Positions 12,456-24,505 of a stretch of DNA of 64,000 nucleotides are shown here, one piece after another. Below the pieces are notes generated by a model. It saw only the letters and a list, made by a program, of their open reading frames with translations, made no database searches and had not been told where the DNA came from. The position numbers and the translations under genes are program-made. Positions within the stretch are counted from its first letter, which is position 1. Every line of letters begins with the position of its first letter. The stretch is from Alisma plantago-aquatica (Eukaryota > Streptophyta > Magnoliopsida > Alismatales > Alismataceae), in contig OY856409.1 of assembly GCA_963693085.1 (NCBI GenBank), positions 666,305,591 to 666,369,590 on the forward strand, read 5' to 3'.

Positions 12456-12920
12456 ACAAGAAGTTACCACTTTCCTATTAGATTTGGCAACTAAAAGTCA
12501 TTAAGGAAAGTCTAATAATATTGGATTCCTTATTGTATAATGAAATCTAAATCATTCCCTAATTATTCTCTTTCTTTGTTTCTATTTTCATTATTTTGAT
12601 TTCTTCTCTTAATATAAAACAAGTGGAATCGAAAATCAATTCAAATTGGCCACCCATGCCACTTTTTAGAAACTTCTACATAATTCATATATATGCACAT
12701 AATTATCTCTAATTTCCTTTTTTTATCTTATCTAAGAATTTCTTTCCTTTTATTATATTTGACTTACTACCTCAGTAGGGTCCACAAAATCATATAATTA
12801 AAGGAAATATATCAAAGGAAATCCATTTAATACACATAAATCATATAATTTCTCTAATCATACATTTATTGGGGAAATGGTATTTACAACCATACGAACC
12901 CAAAAATTGGGGTTGTAACA
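12456..12920 (-). mobile_element. Fragment L: start of a gypsy LTR
   Basis: In minus sense it begins at 12920 with TGTTACAACCCCAATTTTTG, closely resembling the start of element A's LTR (TGTTACAACCC...TTTTTGGGTTC). No polypurine tract adjoins it, so 12920 looks like the element's outer edge, set into the copia LTR to the right. The rest of L is not visible; B replaces it near 12455. Confidence 0.55.
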
Positions 12921-14512
12921 ACTTGCTCGGGATCTCTATTGGTTATCACAACTACAAAGAGCAAAAATTGTCAAAGCAACTGTTGTGTTCTGAGAATCCC
13001 CCAGTACCCCTCTACTTATAGGAGAGGCTAGGGTCAGGGCTCCCAATTTGTGCGAGAGTCAAAAGGGTCGGATTTATGAATTTTTTAGAACATGCGCATG
13101 GAGAACCATTCAGTTTGCATGCCCAACCAATCAATTTGTGTAGTGAACCAGTCAATTCATGCAGTTTCCTATTCTGAATCACATTGGTATTCAATGTACG
13201 ATTAATGCACAACATGACGTCAGCACCAATCCTTGATCTAATCAAATTGACCATTGAACCGGGTGGTTCATCCCATGAACCGATCGGCTGGGACCTATGA
13301 ATTAGTCAGTTCACTATGTGAACTAGTCATTTCACACCTTGGTTCAGCCATTGATTAGCCAATTTTGTTTCCAATTGACCTAGCACTCCAACTGATCAGT
13401 TCAACACTTGAACTAGTTGGTATAGAGTCCAGTCATTCAATTTTGAACCTCAATTGTTTAATTGAATACCAAAACACTTCTTACTAATCAATCTAAACAT
13501 CATTCATGAATATACACCTTTAATCCAAGTGTATCCTATGTGTGTGACCCTATAGGTCCAAAATTATGTTGGCAGTGAATGTCCATGACCAATTATGACA
13601 TTACTAGCAACACATCATTGCTACCCATGTAATTTGGAGAGTTGGAAAACAACTTCAACCTACAATCTGTTATCAGTGTTACTCTGATCCTATAGTTCCT
13701 TTTGTCTCTGATATCTAGATTGAACTCGAGGCATGGAATCGTCATCCTCGCAACGTTCCATCCATGTTCCTTGAACTAGAGCAGACTGTCTGAGATGCAT
13801 ATGAGTTCACATATCACATATTAAATCACATGAGTATGATTGTACATTTCTGATTCTCGGTTATTAAGTCGCCTGGATATCAATCTCTTGTAGAATGGAA
13901 AAATGACATCTACATCACTCACACTCTATCCCTATGTGTCATAGTGCACCCAAGCATCACATTTATGTTAACTTTTATTCAGGATCATTGTGGATGATGT
14001 CAAAGTACATGAACTACATCTGATGAATGTAGTGATTTTAGGTCTAAGAACTACAATCACCGCTATCACTATAGGGTATGATACTGACTACCATTCAATG
14101 GTCTCCATGTATCACATCATGATGGGTCTGTTTGATACATTGTTCTCTAACATGTACATGTGTGCTTGACTTGATATCACAAATCATGAATAATGAGATT
14201 CTATTATCAGTCAACACACATTCTAGTCTACGTATAACTATTGTCTATTTTTCTTCCATAATAATATCTAACTAGGGACATAAAAAGAATATATGTACTC
14301 TTAACATTCATATGATCTCATTGTTCAAGTCACGTACTTGAAGACATACATCATCGAGTAAAATCATTCTTTAGACATTTACTATGTATGTGTCATCATC
14401 TCATGTTAAGACAAACATAATAGGCAGAATTACCTTTATTATTATCAAATCAGGTATCTAATGCCACATTCCAGTCATCATATGATTTCCTCTCTGGGCA
14501 TACATACCAAAA
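12921..14512 (-). repeat. 3' LTR of copia element C (left, truncated)
   Basis: It matches 22930-24505. In element sense it starts at 14512 with an altered TGTTGGTATGTATG-type end and runs leftward. The part matching 22482-22930 (the LTR 3' end) is absent, cut at the L boundary. A TATA-like CCTATAAGTAGAGG lies in minus sense near 13010-13025, with a palindrome-word array upstream of it at 13095-13470. Confidence 0.82.
13095..13470. repeat. Palindrome-word array in copia C left LTR
   Basis: Many short self-complementary words are clustered: ACTGATCAGT, GAACCGATCGGC, GTTCACTATGTGAAC and TTGAACTAGTTGG. They lie in U3, upstream of the TATA-like box in element sense. The right LTR has the same array with changed members. 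Confidence 0.6.
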
Positions 14513-14528
14513 AACTCCCACTTGAACT
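14513..14528 (-). other. Polypurine tract of copia element C
   Basis: In element sense TTCAAGTGGGAGTTT precedes the LTR start, the common copia arrangement (CAAGTGGGAG then TGTTGG). Confidence 0.65.
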
Positions 14529-15112
14529 TAGATAATTTCACCCACAAATATTATTCCAAGTGATCTGAGCATGTACATCGTGTTTTTGCTGTGCAAGTTC
14601 TTTTAAAGCGGGTTTAACAACATTTGCTTTAAGTCGGTATTTGGCAAGTTTTACATCTCTTCATTGTGCATCTTTTCGCATGAGATGGAAGTGATGTAGT
14701 ATGCTATCTGGGATTCCTAGCCTATCCAATAGCTCGATTGTTGTCATAATATTTCTACTGAGTCATCAATGGTTGGAACCTCCCATAAGTTCATCTCTAT
14801 GAACTTCTACATCCATACAGTATCTTTTGTTGTTCACATAACACCAAGATACTCGACTTCTACTATAGACTTAAACAATTGTCTCTTTCTTGGAACTCTT
14901 CCAGATTACAGTTCTATTTTAAGGTCAAACATTAAATTAGATTGTGATCATTAATTCTATTTTTCATTTTGGAATCTTGCATCAGTGTAACCCTTTACAC
15001 CCAACTCTTCCTTACTACCATAACCAAGGAACCGGTCATTTTATTGCTTCTCAAGTACTAATGAATGTTCTTTATGGTAATATAATGGATCTCACTAGCA
15101 TTTGACATATAC

Positions 15113-15235
15113 CCTCTCCTCATGTCCAATACATACAAGATTGATATATAGGTATATATATCCTCTTGTCATGTCCAATACATACGAGATAACATGATAT
15201 CCTCTCGTCATGTCCAATACATACAAGATAATGGG
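15113..15235. repeat. Triplicated 35-49 bp segment in copia coding region
   Basis: CCTCTCGTCATGTCCAATAC and its variants occur three times, starting at 15113, 15162 and 15201. On the minus strand the repeated peptide is of the type YVLDMTRG. The duplication lies inside the decayed reverse transcriptase/RNase H region of C. Confidence 0.8.
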
Positions 15236-15538
15236 ATAAGTACATAACATTGCATTGAAGATACAATTGTGAATGCATATGGCATATATTCATGTGCTAC
15301 TATTCTTCACAAGAACTGGGACACTAGGCTCCTGAGAGACTAACTCCATGGAGCATGGACAAGTTCTTTCTCATTGAGTTTTGAATGTTGAATCCCTTCG
15401 ACATCTTGCCAATGTATGAGATTTTTCAAGAAACTTTCCAGATCTCTCTCTATAGATCTCAATTCCTATCACATAGGATGCTTTGTCTATAGCCTTCATA
15501 GAGAAGGTTATTCCTTTCTAGGTTTTATTATATGTAGG

Positions 15539-15543
15539 ATAAG
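15539..15543. repeat. Left target duplication of J
   Basis: ATAAG, immediately before TGTAACATAC. It matches 18471-18475 exactly. Confidence 0.85.
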
Positions 15544-16442
15544 TGTAACATACTAGATCTCAGACCCTACCCTAGAAGTTGACATTTTAGACTTAACCAA
15601 ACAAGGTTGAAGGTTAGACCTAAATATATGTTTAGTATAACCCCAATGAGCTAATGCATGTATCGATCACCTTAATGTAACCTAATGTTATAACATTAAT
15701 ATGAGATTTATAATGGATACATAAAATATGCCACATAACTCATTTTGGTGGTAATACGAAGATAAGAAACTTAATTGGATGAATAATTCAGATAATGGGC
15801 CGTTAATGGGCCATATGACATATCTCATAAAAAGAAGTCTCAAAAGTGTAAACAAACTTCAAATTTGAAATCTACATATCAAAATTAGCACACATGTCAA
15901 ATTTCATCTAATTTGGACAACCTTGAAATATTAGGATAAGTTTAGGAGAGAGAAAATGAGTAAAAGGCATAAGTAATGAATAATGTGATTATATAAACTT
16001 CAAAATACGTAATATTGGAAAATCCATATTCAACACATCAAATATAACTTGTGTATGAAGTTTGGTCCAATTTGGATGTTGTTTGTGCAAGTTATGCAAT
16101 TTTAGGTACATTTTGGACTTTTCTACAATTTACCCAATTGGGGGGTTTTCTTTACAAATTGTCACATGTATTATAATCCTTATATATTCTCTTATCATTC
16201 TAAAGCTTTTTAACCATAGGGCGCCTAGTTACACCTTGGTTTGAAGGTGTTTCTTTCCAAGGGCATTTTAGGGATTACTCTCTTTATAAATGAGCTTATC
16301 TTTAGAAGCTATCAACCAATGGGGCTATTTCTTTGATTGGAGGTCGGTTGGGATGGCATATAAGTGTCCATAAACCAACATTTGATATTCAATAAGCCTC
16401 TATGAGCTTTCCTCTTACATGGCCATGAAATCCCTAGGCTAA

Positions 16443-16690
16443 GGACACATGGAAAGCTCCATGGACACCTCATGCTTGACTTCTTCCTTATCCATAAAGG
16501 TTTGCATGTCAATGGCCACCCTTAGCATTGGACACATGGAAATTAACTCGAAACCTCATGTTTGAATTATTACTTATCAATAAAGGCTTGCAAGTCCATG
16601 TATACCCCTATACATGACACATGGAAAGTCTCATAGACACCTCATACTTGACCTCTTCCTTTATATAGCCATATCTACCCCTTCCCAACT
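16443..16690 (+). repeat. 86-bp tandem repeat in solo LTR J promoter
   Basis: Units start at 16443, 16530 and 16616 with GACACATGGAAA. The matching position in successive units reads CTTATCCATAAAGG, CTTATCAATAAAGG, then CTTTATATAGCC. The last unit therefore carries the TATA box and the earlier ones weaker forms of it. The third unit is incomplete. Confidence 0.8.
16660..16668 (+). promoter_or_regulatory. TATA-like box of solo LTR J
   Basis: TTTATATAG in the third 86-bp unit, followed by a pyrimidine-rich stretch. It resembles the TATA-like positions in the other gypsy LTRs here. Confidence 0.5.
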
Positions 16691-18470
16691 CCAAATTCAA
16701 AAACTCTTACTCTCCTTTATTTCCACTATCTTAGAGAATCATTCCTACTCTATTTTTCCATGAAGTTGTTGTCCCAAGGTAAAAGTAGGTGCCTACCATG
16801 GTGAAGAAGGCTCCTAGGGTTCCAAATTTGCTCTATTTAGGGGTTCTAAAGCTCCTTCTTGGTGATTTTGACCAAAACTAGTAAGTTTCCTATTTCCCTT
16901 CCCTTCCCTATTTTTATGTTTTTAGTCTTCCTTCCACCTTCCTCCAGGTTAGAACCATGGCCTTCCATGGTGAAACCCCACCTAGAACCCATAAACACCT
17001 CATCTCCATGTTTTTGTTAGGGTTTTTCACCTCTAAAGTGGAGAAGGTGCTTCTTGCTTGAGATAGGAGCTTTGTTGGAGAAATCTGCCTCTCTAAGCTT
17101 GGGAACCTTACTTATTGTACATGTACACCTTCCCTAGATGTTATTTGGAGTCCTAGGCTTGGATCTAGGACTGGTTGTACTGTTTAGACTCTGAAGTTGA
17201 GGTATGATTGCATACCACATTATTTCTATATTGAGAAATTTCTAATTCTTCACTCTAAATGTATGATGTATCCTCTATTCTTCTATGTTGAGAAATTCAC
17301 CTATTCTTATTCATTCTCTTTGTCCTACATACATTAGTATATACACAATGCCTTTTCTTTTAAAAATCATGGTTCATGTGAACAACCTTATTTGATATTA
17401 ATCATGTGACCATGGATATTCTTTTAAACTCTTATCTTATGATTTGTTCATGATGGAACTCTAAAAGATGACATGTGATGTCTTTTGCCCACTTATGAGG
17501 TGGATGTATATGTTGGTCACATATGTGGTGACTAGTTTATATATTCTGACTATACTTTCTACTTGCCTCTACATTTAACATGCTATGTGATTCAGTAGCA
17601 CTAGAGTAGTGTAATTGCATTGGTTTTTATTATAGATGTGTTATTTCCTACCGAGCAGATGTGATATTTCCTGCTCTTTTGGGTTGGAAAGGAACCTCAT
17701 ACCCAGGGAAAGATGTGTTATTCTTGGCCCATGTTTTATATATTTGGGAGATTGGAAGTATTCCTTTCTCTATCATGTTTCAATTTTATGAGACTTGGCC
17801 GCCTTTGTGTTTATATTGTTCTAGGGATATGTTTATCCCACATGCATGTAGGTTGATGATGATTGTAGGGGTGTGTGCCCTACTTTCTTTACTTGTGCTA
17901 TTATGGCACAACTTTATTGTTTTAATTATGGTAAGTATCTCTTTTGTTATTGAAAATCATTTCTCTTGATACCCACTTGGGTTGTCCTTATCTTTTTCAT
18001 GGGAAGCCTTTACACTTAGATGTCCTTTATTCCACATATTTCTCAATTTCCTATTCAGTATGCACATACCAGCCTTTATTGATGTCATCTATTTTCTCTT
18101 CTTGCTAGGGTATTCTTTCAACCCTAGGTGAAGGACTTGGATGATAAGGCATGATGTTTTGGACTAGCTTAAGGAGTTAAAGCTTGGAGACAAAGTTGTT
18201 ATGGTTTAGATTTCCCTCTACTTAGATCCTTATGTTATATCATTGTTGTAAACCCTTATGAGATATTATGATGTACTTTTGTAATAACCTTGTGATAAAT
18301 TGAATATAGTCAATGTTTATATTCCGCTGCTATACTTTGGTCTTTTGCATACCATTATAATAAATTTGGAAAATGTATACCTATTCAAACATACCTTTGA
18401 GTGTGTTTGGAACGGATGATAATTCTTCAATTTTTTTATAGTACGGGGGTGTTCCCCCACACTCCTTACA

Positions 18471-18475
18471 ATAAG
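18471..18475. repeat. Right target duplication of J
   Basis: ATAAG, immediately after CTCCTTACA. The copia sequence resumes with GATGTTATTCC. Confidence 0.85.
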
Positions 18476-19080
18476 GATGTTATTCCCCATAATTATGTGG
18501 AACATAAATATGCTCCCATTAAATCTTTTGTAATCACATATTCCATCTTCATTCTGACTAGTCACACCCTTTGACTATCTTGAAATAGAAGATTTCAGTT
18601 CTAAGATGCTTGTGTCAATTCTCAAATTGATTTTTGTAGCTTATAGACTTTATTTGAATTATCAAATTTATAAAACCTTTAGGTTGTGTCACGTAGACAT
18701 CCTCATTATTATTCCAATTGAGGAATGCAATTTTAACATCCATTTGCAAAATCTTATAATCATAATAAGTTGTAACAGCAAGCATGATCCTGATGGGTTT
18801 AACCATAAAAACTAGTGAAAGACTTCATCATGTTCAACACCTTGAACTAGTTTGAAACTCTTTGCAACCAATCTACCCTTCCATGTTAGTCTTCTTCCTG
18901 AAGACCCAAATGCACCCTATAGGTTTTACCCCTTTAGGTGAATCCACCAAGGTTGTACCTGGTTGGTTTACATGGAGTCTATCTTAGATCTGATGGCCTC
19001 AAGCCATGCATCAGATTTTGGTTCCTTAATAGCTTCTAGATAGGTAGTTGACTCATCATATATGAGCAACCAACCGCCTT
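18476..19080 (-). pseudogene. Copia reverse transcriptase N-terminus (element C)
   Basis: The minus strand at 18615-18806 encodes RIMLAVTTYYDYKILQMDVK and then AFLN, a clear match to the copia reverse transcriptase core (AxYDxEIxQMDVKTAFLNG). The first catalytic Asp (QMDV) is present. Just upstream, near 18900-19060, are traces of SDAWLEAIRSKIDSM and GAFGSSGRRLTWKGRLVAK-like sequence, the usual domain start. Stops and shifts break it, and J separates it from its C-terminal half at 14513-15538. Confidence 0.8.
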
Positions 19081-20095
19081 CTTGAAAATATCATAATCTT
19101 TCAAGATCTAGGCGTGTTCTACTAAATCCATGAGGTTTTGTGTTACATAAGGAAGTTGAGATTCCACAAAAACTTGTGATTCTCCATGTTCCTATTGTAC
19201 CTCTTATTGGTTGAATGTTTTCATGTTAGTCTAGAACATTTTGAGTTCTACTTTTACTCCCATAGATTTTGTTCGAGCTAAGTTCCTATTCATGAATACA
19301 GCCATCCTGGTAACAAAAACATTTGTTGTTGGATTGGGATAAAAGTAGTATTTAAACAAAATAACATTTATGTGATTTATGGATGACAAAGCTTTTAATA
19401 AACTATTTCCTTATATAAGCTTTCAATCCTAATCACTATAAAAGACATATCAAGATACTTCTCATGCCATATCTCATATGGTGTCTTTTGAACCATTTTA
19501 GATGGTATGTTGTTTAGTGTTAAGCATGTGCCTAAAAGAAAATTGAAAAAAGCTAGATTCATTGCACCATGACTAACAGGGTGTGATTCTTTCTTTTTGA
19601 TACACTCTTATGATACACAATCATTCTTTTTCAGATGGAGTCATCATGATACATTATCATTATTTCCAGAAAGTACTCAAAGTCTTGGTTTAAAATATCT
19701 CAACATCAATCACATCGAAGTATCTTACTAATTTTACCAAGTTAATTACGTTCTTCATTCATAATCTCCTTGAAAACTTCAAGAGATCTTATGTTTCTAT
19801 TTCATTACATATAAACTCCCATGTCTACTGATAGGATTAGTAAATTTATTGAGGTACTTTTAACTACCTTTAGCATTTTTCTAAAAGGTCTATATACATC
19901 AATATGTATGAGCCCTAATGGAATAGTCACTCTCCTACTACATCTAGTGAAGGTGCTTTTGTCATATTACCCAATAAATAAGACTTGCATGTCTCTATGG
20001 GTTCAATAACCAAAAGAGTCTAGATAACCATCATATGGATTTTGGAAATACATTCCTCATTTATGTTCTCTAGATGACAATGTTATAGGTATTCA
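19081..20095 (-). pseudogene. Copia GAG-pre-integrase and integrase remnant (element C)
   Basis: Minus-strand traces appear in pol order. INEECISKIH and CKSYLLGNMTKAP near 19960-20070 match the GAG-pre-integrase zinc-binding domain. A KRKNHTLLVMV segment near 19570-19600 matches the AERRNRTLLDMVRSM block near the catalytic Glu. IPSKMVQKTPYEIWHEKY near 19460-19520 matches the conserved integrase C-terminal motif. No frame is open throughout. The catalytic triad cannot be confirmed. Confidence 0.7.
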
Positions 20096-21350
20096 TTGTT
20101 TGAGTCATCAAATCATTCACTATATGTGTCATACACATTTTGTCTTTAGAACTATCAATATAGTTTTTGGGACACAGGTCATTGCCATGAAACATAAATT
20201 CTTGTCCATATAAGATTCATGATGTTTTCATCAATGGTAGGTATATAATACAAATTCACTAATTTTATTACATCCCCATGAATAACAACTTCCAACTGTA
20301 GTGGAAGCAACTCTTGCTCTGTACAATTCTATCATATTTCTTATCGGGTAATGAAGTAGAGATATTTATCTCTTTCTTCTCACTTTGTTCCTATACTTGA
20401 AAAGGACATATTCCATTTTTACTTACCCTTCTCCTAATCTTGAGTGCATAAGACTTGGACTTCAACTCATCCTCAGAACACTTATTGGCCTTGCTTTCAT
20501 CCTTGGACTCTCATCCGCAAATCACTATCACGGTTTTGTCCTTTTTCATTCATGCTTTGGAATTAATCATCATGCCAATCAATAGATAAACTGGCTATAT
20601 GATTCAAACAATGATTGCAGAATCATACATGTGGTCAAATCTTGATAAAAGAAATCCCAATCACTCTATTGGATCTCCCTTGTTAGTTTTCACTCAAACT
20701 GTGGTTTGGAGACATTATATCTTACTTGCTTTATATGATTCTTAAAATGTGTTATCATCCTGAGAATGTCCATGTTTTTATTATTCTTATGCAACTTATG
20801 ACTCATACAACATAGCATAAGGTACTCAAATGTCTATGACATCATTGGCATGCTTCCAGTAAGCATCCATTTCAGCTTTTGGTGCATTTGGAGAAGGTTT
20901 CTCTAGCTCTAGTCTTTCAAGGACATAGAGCTTTCGCTCATTTATGAGAATGCTTCTCAAAATCCTAAACAGATTTGGAAGTAAATCCCATTTAGTTTGG
21001 CATACTCAAGGACTGGTCATAATAATAACATGTTTGTGTTTGTCATTAGATTCTAAAAATAAAAATTGTAACTTTTCAAAACATTTTTGATTTGTTTGAT
21101 TTTATAAGTTAACGATAATAATTAGGCTTTTAATTCATTATTTCTCCCACTATTGTGTTCAAATTGATAACCCTCATGTATCAATTCAGAAGATTGTAGT
21201 GTACAATCTTCTAGTGAGCCAAGATCCAAAACAATTCAACTATTACTCAGCCAAAGGCAACATCCATAGTCAATTATTAAGGTAGGAAACTTTTGCAAAT
21301 TGAATTATATGCAACTCTTGGATAGATGATATGCACAACTCTTTTCCATC
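20096..21350 (-). pseudogene. Probable copia gag region (element C)
   Basis: This lies where gag belongs, between the GAG-pre-integrase trace and the leader. Minus-strand fragments near 20600-20900 have the loose character of copia capsid sequence, but no zinc knuckle was found and stops are frequent. Assigned mainly by position. Confidence 0.4.
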
Positions 21351-22258
21351 ATCATCTACATTCCTCTGCTGCTAAATCCTAATAAGTACACTTAGTTAAG
21401 ACTGACCCAAAAGTCAACACGACAACAATGTAACCCGCTTGGCAGACCCACATTATAACCATCATACTTCCACGAGATAGACATTCCACTACCCTTGGGA
21501 TGCCCACACTTATTCGATCAAGATTTTCATGTGTGTTTCTTATGGAAAGCATTTTAGACTTAATATTGTATTGAGGGATTTTATATATAAATACATATAT
21601 ATATCCAATCACCACATACTTGGTACATATCATATATGTGATATAACCACAAATGAGAATTCTGCAATTATAAAACACACAATAAAAGGTTATGGTCATA
21701 CTACTATAATTCTTGTAGCCACAAGAAATTACTACCACCTATGTCCACATCATATGGAACATGTTTTTGGTGAAGATTCATATTTGAAACAATCTAGTTT
21801 GATCAGTTCAACTCTTGAACTAGTCGGCTCGCCTCTCGCTTGCTCAGTAGGTATCACAAAGTAGTTGTCTGGTTCTCAGGTTCAACTAATGTCTGGACTC
21901 CTCCAGTCGATTGGTTCATCCTCATGTCCTCTGGCCTCCTCAATCCTCCAATTGATTGATTTATCTCACAAACTGATTAGTTCATCTTGTACAGAACATC
22001 TTCTCATGACAAAATATAAATTAAAGTTATCCAATTTCTTATTACATTGTAAAAGGAAAAACCTCGAGTTACATTCGAGGGGAAACATGATGAAGAGCAT
22101 TAATTTACATTTAGAAAGGAGAGAAAGGTTCAGTGTGCAAACCGAGATATGAATAGGAATAAACAACCAAAACCATGCACATATAGATCCAGGGTTATTG
22201 GCCACAACCATGATTCACATCCACCATCAAAACTGATTTTAGGGTGATGCTTGTAAAT

Positions 22259-22261
<3 letters not shown>
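21351..22261. other. Unassigned leader or insertion inside element C
   Basis: About 0.9 kb lies between the gag-like region and the microsatellite. The part at 21790-21990 has palindrome-type words resembling the copia LTR (TTGATCAGTTCAA, TTGAACTAGTCGG, CCAATTGATTG). It may be a fragment of a related LTR. Overlapping frames on opposite strands at 21379-21738 and 21529-21864 have no recognisable domains. Confidence 0.35.

Positions 22262-22331
<70 letters not shown>
22262..22331. repeat. (TA)n microsatellite
   Basis: About 35 uninterrupted TA units, followed by TGTATGTATGTATATG. It lies between the leader and PBS of copia element C. Confidence 0.97.
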
Positions 22332-22343
<12 letters not shown>

Positions 22344-22469
22344 ATGTTTTTGGATTCGTATATGGAATTAATCAGATATGCACATTAACTAGTTTAATAT
22401 TCTCATCATATGAATTTAAATAAATCCAATCATATCTATTTAAATCTAGATACACTATAAATTGATGTG

Positions 22470-22481
22470 GTTCTGATACCA
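22470..22481 (-). other. Primer-binding site of copia element C
   Basis: The plus strand reads GTTCTGATACCA, so the element strand reads TGGTATCAGAAC: one mismatch to the initiator-Met pattern. It directly adjoins the LTR end (TTTCCCTATAG in element sense). Confidence 0.8.
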
Positions 22482-24505
22482 CTATAGGGAAATTGGGGCA
22501 ACAAATAAGGCAGTGGAAACAAAAATTTAAACCCTAATTCCTCTTAACAGCAAGATCGCATCAACAACAACATATCTAGGAAGGAAAGTTTGCAAGGTTA
22601 TACCTAGTCCTAGAGCAAGTCCTATGACATTACCCTTGTATTTCATCATGCTTCTTCTTCAGGAAATAGCTCACTCCTTCTTCAACAACAACACTCAAAC
22701 ATTCGTCTCCACTAGCCTCTTGGTGCAGCACGATAGCAGTTGATGGTTTCTTCCTAGTGGAAGAAAATAGCCTCCCACCTCTAGAGTAGTCCACACAGAC
22801 CACCAGGAATTCCAGTTGCACTACCAGAGCCGATGGGAAGGAGTTGTCCCTTTTGAACATCAACGTGCTAGAGTTGATACACTCTCCCACAATTGTCTCT
22901 CCCTTGTAACTCCTCCCTTTATCATGTAGAATTGCTCAGGCTCTCTATTGGTTACCACAACCATAGAGGATAACAATTGTTAGAGAAATTATTGTGTTCT
23001 GAGAAGCCCCCAATACCCCTCTATTCATAGGCAAGGCTAGGGTCAGGGTTCCCAGTCTATGCGGGAGTCAAAAGGGTCGGGTTCATAATTTTTTTGGAAT
23101 TTTCATACGGAAAACTGATCGGTTCGCATGCCCAACCGGTTGGTTCGTGTGCAAACTGATCAGTTTATGGAGTTTTCTATTCTGAATCACATTGGTATTC
23201 AATATACGATTAATGCACAACATGATGTCAACACCAATCCTCGATCAAATAAAATTGACCATTGAACTGAGCGGTTCATCCCATGAACCGAAGGTTGGGA
23301 TATGTGAATTGGTTGATTCACTATGTGAACTGATCAGTTCACACCCTAGATTAGTCATTGATTAGCCAATGTTGGTTCAAAATTGACATGACACTCCAAC
23401 CAATTGGTTCAACACTTGAATCGATCGAATCATAATCTAGTTAGTCAATTTTGAACCTCCTTTGTCTAATTGAATACCTAAACACTTTTAGTAATCAATC
23501 TAAACATCATTCATGAATATACTCCTTTAATACAAGTGTATCATATGTGTGTGATGCTATAGGTCCAAAATTACATTGGCAGTGATTGTCTATAACCAAT
23601 TATGACATCACAAGCAATGATGGGAATCTAGAAACACATCATTGCCACCCAAGTAATTGGGAGAGTTGGAGAACAACTTCAACCTACAATCTATGATCAG
23701 TGTTACCGTGATCGTATAGTTCCTTTGTCTCTGATATTCAGATTAAACATGAGGCATGTAATTAGATCCTCTAAATGTTCAATCCATGTTCCATGAACTA
23801 GAGGTTGTATGAGATGCATATGAGTTCACATATCACACATTGAATCACATGACTACGACTGTACATTTACCAGTCTCGCTTATCAAGTGGCTTGGATATC
23901 AATCCCCTTTAGGAGGGATAAATCCCATCTACATCGCTCACACTCTATCCCCATGTCTCACAGTGCACCCAAGCATCACCTTTATGGAAACCCTTATTCA
24001 GGATCACGGTGGATGATGTCAAAGTACTTGAATGGCATGCGATGAATGTATTGATTTCAGGTCTAAGAACCACTATCACTATGACAGCTGATTCTGACTA
24101 TCATTCCATTGTCTCCATGTATCACTCTCATGGTGGGTATGCCCGATACACTTTTATCTAACATCTACCTGTGTGCTTGACTTTATATCACATATCATGA
24201 CAAGCAACACATACTCTAGTCTTATGTATTACTATTGTCTATTTTTCTTCCACAGTAATATTCGACTAGGGACATAATAAGAATGTATGTACTCTTAAAA
24301 TTAGTGTGATCTCATTGTTCAAGTCAAGAACGTGAAGACATACGTCATCGAGTAACATCATTTTTAGACATCTACTATGTATGTGTCATCATCTCATGTT
24401 GATATAAACATAATAGATGGAATTACCTTTATTATTATCAAATCAAGTATCTAATGCCACATTTAAATTATCATATGATTGGCTATCTGGACATACATAC
24501 CAACA
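22482..24505 (-). repeat. 5' LTR of copia element C (right, full length)
   Basis: About 2.0 kb. In element sense it starts at 24505 with TGTTGGTATGTATG and ends near 22485. A TATA-like CCTATGAATAGAGG lies in minus sense near 23015-23030. The 86-residue minus frame at 22630-22890 sits in the transcribed leader, has no recognised domain and is not called. Confidence 0.85.
23105..23455. repeat. Palindrome-word array in copia C right LTR
   Basis: Words include AACTGATCGGTT, CCAACCGGTTGG, AACTGATCAGTT, GAACTGATCAGTTC, CCAACCAATTGGTT and TCGATCGA, spread over 350 bp in U3 just upstream of the TATA-like box. Compared with the left LTR, several members have changed, mostly at CG positions. Confidence 0.65.

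Larger units (their letters stand above)
14513..15538 (-). pseudogene. Copia reverse transcriptase C-terminus and RNase H (element C)
   Basis: Minus-strand translation gives ASYVIGIEIYRERS near 15450-15500, matching the copia motif before the end of the reverse transcriptase domain. IKNIHKYLRS-type sequence near 15060 matches the RNase H start KxxLRYL. Several stops and shifts interrupt it. The right end is the J insertion; the left end is the PPT beside the LTR. Tandem duplication at 15113-15235 lies within it. Confidence 0.65.
15544..18470 (+). mobile_element. Solo LTR J (gypsy type) with target duplication
   Basis: The 2,927-bp block starts TGTAACATAC and ends CTCCTTACA. The 5-bp word ATAAG is repeated exactly at 15539-15543 and 18471-18475. 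Removing the block and one ATAAG rejoins the copia reverse transcriptase sequence. The start resembles the LTR starts of E, F and G (TGTAA...), and ATTCCGCTGCT near 18322 matches a stretch close to the 3' end of E's LTR. There is no interior, so it is a solo LTR left by recombination between two LTRs. The 102-residue frame at 17661-17969 has no recognised domain. Confidence 0.9.
12921..24505 (-). mobile_element. Element C: Ty1/copia retrotransposon, decayed, host of J
   Basis: Direct repeats at 12921-14512 and 22482-24505 flank an interior with copia-type PPT and PBS on the minus strand. Minus-strand traces follow copia order from right to left: gag-like region, GAG-pre-integrase, integrase, reverse transcriptase, RNase H. 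All frames are full of stops. Solo LTR J interrupts the reverse transcriptase gene at 15544-18470. The right end abuts gypsy RNase H sequence of K, so C inserted into K. The outer 440 bp of the left LTR are missing at the L junction. Confidence 0.82.

Noticed and set aside
17661..17969. 102-residue hydrophobic frame in solo LTR J
   Set aside because: It is within an LTR, has no recognised domain and cannot be supported by a second copy.
22630..22890. 86-residue minus-strand frame in copia C's 5' LTR
   Set aside because: It lies in the LTR leader region; the matching part of LTR D has different frames, so the peptide is not conserved.
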